A DNA stretch of 9,981 nucleotides. It comes from Paracoccaceae bacterium (GTDB lineage Bacteria; Pseudomonadota; Alphaproteobacteria; Rhodobacterales; Rhodobacteraceae). Positions 7,241 through 9,981 of this stretch are shown one piece after another. The stretch is from contig SKWJ01000152.1 of assembly GCA_007128995.1 (NCBI GenBank), positions 1 through 9,981 of the forward strand, in the 5' to 3' direction. Numbering within the stretch: the first letter of the stretch is position 1; every line of letters starts with the position of its first letter. A program made the translations under genes and the position numbers. The notes beneath the pieces were generated by a model. It saw only the letters and a list, made by a program, of their open reading frames with translations, did no database searches and had not been told where the DNA came from.

Positions 7241-7260
7241 CTCCAAGATCGGAACATTTC
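7050..7260. promoter_or_regulatory. Divergent promoter region between glycosyltransferase operon and ABC exporter
   Basis: About 210 bp must hold promoters for both transcripts. It is the most AT-rich part of the cluster, with AAATTTAAAAATAT at 7176-7189. GGAAC (7196-7200) and GTTCC (7208-7212) form an inverted repeat with a 7-base gap. The same pentamers recur at 7166-7170 and 7251-7255, so a shared operator for a dimeric regulator is possible. No clear -35/-10 pair could be fixed on either strand. Confidence 0.4.
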
Positions 7261-9015
7261 ATGTTTGATTGGCAGCACACGACACTTCAGTCGGCCCTGA
7301 AGCCTGTCCGAAAGTGGGTCCCGGGCGTCGTGGTATTGGGGCTTGCTTCTACTGCACTGGAGGGGTTTGGCATCGCGATGCTTGCCCCGCTAATCAGCAT
7401 CGCGACCGGCAACAATGAGGCGATCGCGCTGCCCGGTCCACTTTCATCAGTTGCGTCTGACATGACATCGGCGGAAAAGGTAATCCTGCTCGGCGGCGTC
7501 ATTTTTGCGCTGATCATGGCGAAGAACATCGTTGCATGGGCCAATGGTGCCCTTCAGGCTTGGATATACGGTCGGGCAGCGCAAAGCATCCGGGACGAAC
7601 TGGCCCGTGCTTTTCTGAACAGCGATCCCGGATTTTGCCTGACGGCAGCGTCGTCACGCTTGCTTAACGTGGTCTCGAATGAAAGCTGGCGCGCAGCAGA
7701 CGCTGTCGCGGCACGGCTGTCGCTTTTCGTGCATCTGTCTGCAACCACGATCCTTGTCCTGTTCCTGCTTTATCTTTCGCCGTGGCTGACGCTGGTCGTG
7801 GCTGTTGGACTGTTGATCATGCATCTGGTGCAAGAAGCGCTGACCCGTCGGTTTGGCAAACTGGGGCGCGACGTGACAGACCTGAATCGGGGACTTGCCG
7901 CGCGCATGCTGCACCTCATTGGTGCATGGCGTCTTATCCGCCTTTCTGCGACCGAGGCTGCCGAGCAGGCGCGATTTTCGGATGCCTCGGACCGGGTGCG
8001 CCGTGCCGGACTTCGCCTGCACCTGCGCCAGACTGCGGTGGGCCCGATGATCGAGATTGCATATGCCGCGCTGTTCCTTGTCGTTCTATGGGTTGCATGG
8101 CGGTTGGCGACCACTATCGGCGCGGCGGCGGCCTTCACGATCTTGCTGTACCGCATGCAGCCACAGGTGCGCGGGATTCAGAACAACCGTACCGCACTGC
8201 GCGGTTGGCTCGGCTCCCTTGACGAGGTTGCGTGGCTTCTGAAGCAGCCCAGTCGCAGCGATGGTGCCAAAGAGCAAATGCTGACACCTTCCCTCAAGGA
8301 TGGAGTGAGGTTCGAACGGGTCAGTTTCAGCTATGCCCCGAACCGAGAACCCGCCCTGACAGATGCAAGCTTCGAATTGCAGTGGGGTGAAGTTGTCGCG
8401 ATCATCGGACGCTCCGGGTCGGGCAAGTCCACGGCCGTCAATCTTCTCTGTGGCCTGATTAAACCTGACTCAGGGAGCATTCTGATCGGGTCTACCCCAC
8501 TCTCGGCAATTGCGCCGGCGGCGTGGATGCCGCGGATATCCGTGGCCAGTCCAGAGCTTGAATTGTTTGATGGGACGGTGATCGAGAATATACTTTACGG
8601 CACGCCACAGGCCAATTTTGGAAACGCCGTCAAAGCTTCAGTAGAGGCTGGTGCGGATGACTTCATTCGAGAACTGCCGCAAGGTTACGATACCAGAGTT
8701 GGCAATCGCGGGCTGGAGCTTTCTGCAGGTCAGCGCCAGCGAATTGCGCTGGCCCGTGCCGTGCTGCGCCAGCCTGACATACTCATTCTCGACGAGGCTA
8801 CAAACGCAATGGATCTCGTCTCTGAAGCGCACGCGCTCGAGGTTCTTGACCGGCGACGCAGCAACGGCATCAGTATCGTTGTATCGCATCACCTGTCGTC
8901 GATCCGGGCATGTGACCGCTTCTTGCTGTTCCGGGACGGCCAACTGATAGAAAGTGGACCGGCGGGAGAAATGGGGCCACGCGAGATGAACCAACTTCTC
9001 CATGCCGTACGGTGA
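7261..9015 (+). CDS. Fused ABC exporter (permease + ATPase), PglK/MsbA-like
   Basis: Inner-membrane half-transporter of 584 residues that would act as a homodimer. It has an N-terminal six-helix permease (roughly 15-320) and a C-terminal ATPase (about 335-584). The opening helix with TALEGFGIAMLAPLIS resembles PglK-type lipid-linked oligosaccharide flippases. ATPase motifs are A-loop FSYAP, Walker A GRSGSGKST (383-391), signature LSAGQ (487-491) preceded by LE, Walker B ILILDEAT with Asp511-Glu512, D-loop NAMD and switch His543. The Q-loop is odd: VASPELELF carries Pro431 where other exporters have Gln (V-x-Q-x3-LF). Start ATG 7261 is chosen because the TTG at 7219 only adds unmatched residues. 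The ribosome site is weak (CGGAA). It lies divergent from two glycosyltransferases and an acyltransferase, so flipping or export of their product is the likely job. The substrate is not established. Confidence 0.93.
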   Translation: MFDWQHTTLQSALKPVRKWVPGVVVLGLASTALEGFGIAMLAPLISIATGNNEAIALPGPLSSVASDMTSAEKVILLGGVIFALIMAKNIVAWANGALQAWIYGRAAQSIRDELARAFLNSDPGFCLTAASSRLLNVVSNESWRAADAVAARLSLFVHLSATTILVLFLLYLSPWLTLVVAVGLLIMHLVQEALTRRFGKLGRDVTDLNRGLAARMLHLIGAWRLIRLSATEAAEQARFSDASDRVRRAGLRLHLRQTAVGPMIEIAYAALFLVVLWVAWRLATTIGAAAAFTILLYRMQPQVRGIQNNRTALRGWLGSLDEVAWLLKQPSRSDGAKEQMLTPSLKDGVRFERVSFSYAPNREPALTDASFELQWGEVVAIIGRSGSGKSTAVNLLCGLIKPDSGSILIGSTPLSAIAPAAWMPRISVASPELELFDGTVIENILYGTPQANFGNAVKASVEAGADDFIRELPQGYDTRVGNRGLELSAGQRQRIALARAVLRQPDILILDEATNAMDLVSEAHALEVLDRRRSNGISIVVSHHLSSIRACDRFLLFRDGQLIESGPAGEMGPREMNQLLHAVR

Positions 9016-9219
9016 TATGGCCTGATGGTCGCGTCTTGATGTGTTCACAAAGGCAGGAAGTTGCTCAAAGGGTCCGCGCCGTGCCCCCTGGCGTGGTTCC
9101 TCCTGGGCGCGATCCGTATAGGGGGCATGAATTCCACTTGTCTCGGCTGTTCAGATTTCCGGAGCCACCTCTCTCCTCATCAGGGGGTTACCACGCCAGG
9201 GCGCAAAATTCTGCACAGT
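9016..9219. other. Degenerate stretch after the ABC exporter
   Basis: No gene is supported and no terminator was found directly after the exporter stop. The stretch contains an 11-bp inverted repeat (9087-9097 and 9190-9200). Open frames here continue into the recombinase remnant but show no recognised domain before about 9230. Confidence 0.5.
9087..9200. repeat. 11-bp inverted repeat, 92-bp gap
   Basis: CCTGGCGTGGT at 9087-9097 is the exact reverse complement of ACCACGCCAGG at 9190-9200. It may be the arms of a small mobile remnant or chance in GC-rich DNA. No target duplication was seen. Confidence 0.4.
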
Positions 9220-9480
9220 CTCGGCCCTGCGCGCCTATCAGCTTATATGACCGATACGGGCGTCACACCATCGACCTTGAACATCCGCATCGTGGCGCTG
9301 CGGTTCGTCTCGTCAGTAGATCACAAACGCTTTGGGTCGGGGACACGATGGGCCGCGTGCTGCGCGACACCTACCAGGCCGCGCCCTCGGGCAGCCGCGC
9401 TCGCGGACCTCAGCAGGCAGATCGCAGGGGCGACCGACCGCATCTCGGTCGTCCGCATCTGGTCGTCCAAGGGATTGTGA
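9220..9480 (+). pseudogene. Tyrosine recombinase remnant (core-binding domain only)
   Basis: The segment SAYMTDTGVTPSTLNIRIVALRF (split here: SAYMTDTGVTPSTL from about 9238, then NIRIVALRF) resembles the end of the SAM-like core-binding domain of phage-type integrases, where Y-x2-D-x-G...ST-x3-R-x2-A is usual. Further on, PRAAALADLSRQIAGATD looks like the linker between the two integrase domains. A piece reading GRVLRDTYQAA lies in a different frame between them, so at least two frameshifts are implied. The frame ends at TGA 9478-9480. The catalytic domain with Arg-His-Arg-Tyr is absent, so it is inactive. The similarity is read by eye over a short region and could be overcalled. Its position beside a tRNA-3'-end repeat fits an integrase remnant. 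Confidence 0.42.
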
Positions 9481-9612
9481 GCCGGAACATGTGCGGAACA
9501 GCGGCGCCATTCCGTGTCGCATCCGCGTTGCACGGAGGAATCTGGGATCTTCGTAAGCCTTTGGAATCCTTGGGGAGTGTTCGGGACAGGCTCGCGACAC
9601 GACGCGACGCGC
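9481..9612. other. Non-coding spacer before the hairpin
   Basis: No gene, repeat or RNA is supported here. The end is a low-complexity ACGACGCGACGCG run (9598-9610). Confidence 0.4.
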
Positions 9613-9633
9613 AAAAGCCGCCCAGTGGGCGGC
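9613..9633 (-). terminator. Rho-independent terminator, minus strand
   Basis: GCCGCCC at 9617-9623 pairs perfectly with GGGCGGC at 9627-9633 across a 3-base loop. Read on the minus strand the stem is followed by TTTT (9616-9613). The plus-strand side has no T-run. It lies 30 bp downstream of the CCA end of the tRNA-like repeat and about 165 bp after the stop of the partial membrane gene. It could terminate either, and its spacing is what one expects of a tRNA gene's own terminator. Confidence 0.65.
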
Positions 9634-9661
9634 CTATGTGTTTGATATCGCACAGGAAAGT

Positions 9662-9685
9662 TTGGTTGCGGGGACAGGATTTGAC
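9662..9685 (-). repeat. Initiator-tRNA 3'-end fragment, copy 2, with intact CCA
   Basis: Minus strand reads TCAAATCC-TGTCCCCGCA-ACCA, matching the T-loop, T-stem, 3' acceptor strand, discriminator A and CCA of an initiator tRNA-Met. The match breaks inside the T-loop (one T of GGTTCAAAT is missing) and the rest of the tRNA is absent. 9665-9685 is identical to 3050-3070. A terminator follows downstream on the same strand. Such 3' fragments are the usual cores of tRNA attachment sites for tyrosine integrases. Confidence 0.65.
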
Positions 9686-9796
9686 TTATGCCGAACACAA
9701 AGTGCACTGATAGAATAAGTTAGACATATCCACATGCTATATGGGGCACCTCTAATGACTTCGCCTGTCTTTACTCGCGTGCCTTGAATGCCAAAA

Positions 9797-9981
9797 TCAA
9801 GATTCTGGTGTGACTGTTTCATGTTGCTGGCCTTTGGGGCGTTTTTCTGACGGGACCAGTGTTACACGAAGCATCAAGCCCAACCCCATTGCAGCAAGAA
9901 CCGAAGCAACCGTTGCCAGCAAAACCGACGGCACTGGCATCACGCCATATATCAGTAGACCTTGTACCACGATCAGAAACA
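9797..9981 (-). CDS. C-terminal end of an unidentified membrane protein
   Basis: Sixty codons are visible before a TGA at 9799-9797. The frame stays open to the right edge, so the gene starts outside the window. The visible part has one hydrophobic segment (FLIVVQGLLIYGVM), a short PVPS turn, a second hydrophobic segment (VLLATVASVLAAMGLGLML) and a polar, charged tail ending KGQQHETVTPES. This looks like the last two helices and cytoplasmic tail of a polytopic protein, for example a flippase, polymerase or permease of a glycan cluster. No diagnostic motif is present, so the family is not assigned. A hairpin terminator on the same strand lies about 165 bp downstream. Confidence 0.6.
   Translation of the reverse strand, partial: FLIVVQGLLIYGVMPVPSVLLATVASVLAAMGLGLMLRVTLVPSEKRPKGQQHETVTPES

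Noticed and set aside
9012..9710. 232-codon plus-strand frame after the exporter
   Set aside because: Its composition is shadow-like, it runs through the hairpin and the tRNA repeat, and the better recombinase match lies mostly in another frame.
1..9981. CRISPR array, toxin-antitoxin pair or phage-defence operon
   Set aside because: No regularly spaced repeats, and no nuclease, helicase or toxin motifs were found on either strand.

Overview
The window looks like chromosomal DNA of a GC-rich alphaproteobacterium, most likely Rhodobacteraceae (roseobacter or Paracoccus-like). The grounds are protein style, a NarK/universal-stress-protein/FNR-type-regulator block typical of that group, and short remnants matching an alphaproteobacterial initiator tRNA 3' end. 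Nothing here was searched against a database. Family calls rest on motifs read directly from the sequence.

Region 1 (1-2781) is an anaerobic nitrate-respiration module. A nitrate/nitrite transporter (narK, cut by the left edge) and a universal stress protein gene form a leftward operon. A cysteine-poor Crp/Fnr-family regulator (NarR/Dnr-like) runs the other way. The 253-bp divergent intergenic region holds two perfect TTGAT-N4-ATCAA FNR-type boxes, one on each side. The one near the regulator lies so close to its start codon that repression fits better than activation.

Region 2 (2782-3914) is a gene-poor scar. It holds GTTGACC repeats that may be an insertion-sequence end, a 21-bp copy of an initiator-tRNA 3' end, and a metallo-beta-lactamase-fold (persulfide dioxygenase/Blh-like) gene that has lost its N-terminal half and stops six codons early.

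Region 3 (3915-9015) is a small glycan-assembly and export cluster. Two family-2 glycosyltransferases and a membrane acyltransferase form a leftward, translationally coupled operon. Divergent from it is a fused ABC exporter of the PglK/MsbA type. A plausible reading is that a lipid-linked glycan is built, acylated and flipped or exported. The exporter has a proline where the Q-loop glutamine is expected.

Region 4 (9016-9981) is a second scar. It has a frameshifted tyrosine-recombinase remnant, a GC hairpin with a T-run on the minus strand, a second copy of the tRNA 3'-end sequence in the same orientation as the first, and the C-terminal end of an unidentified membrane protein entering from the right. 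The two tRNA-like copies bracket the glycan cluster. This raises the possibility of an old island at an initiator-tRNA attachment site, but no intact integrase is visible.
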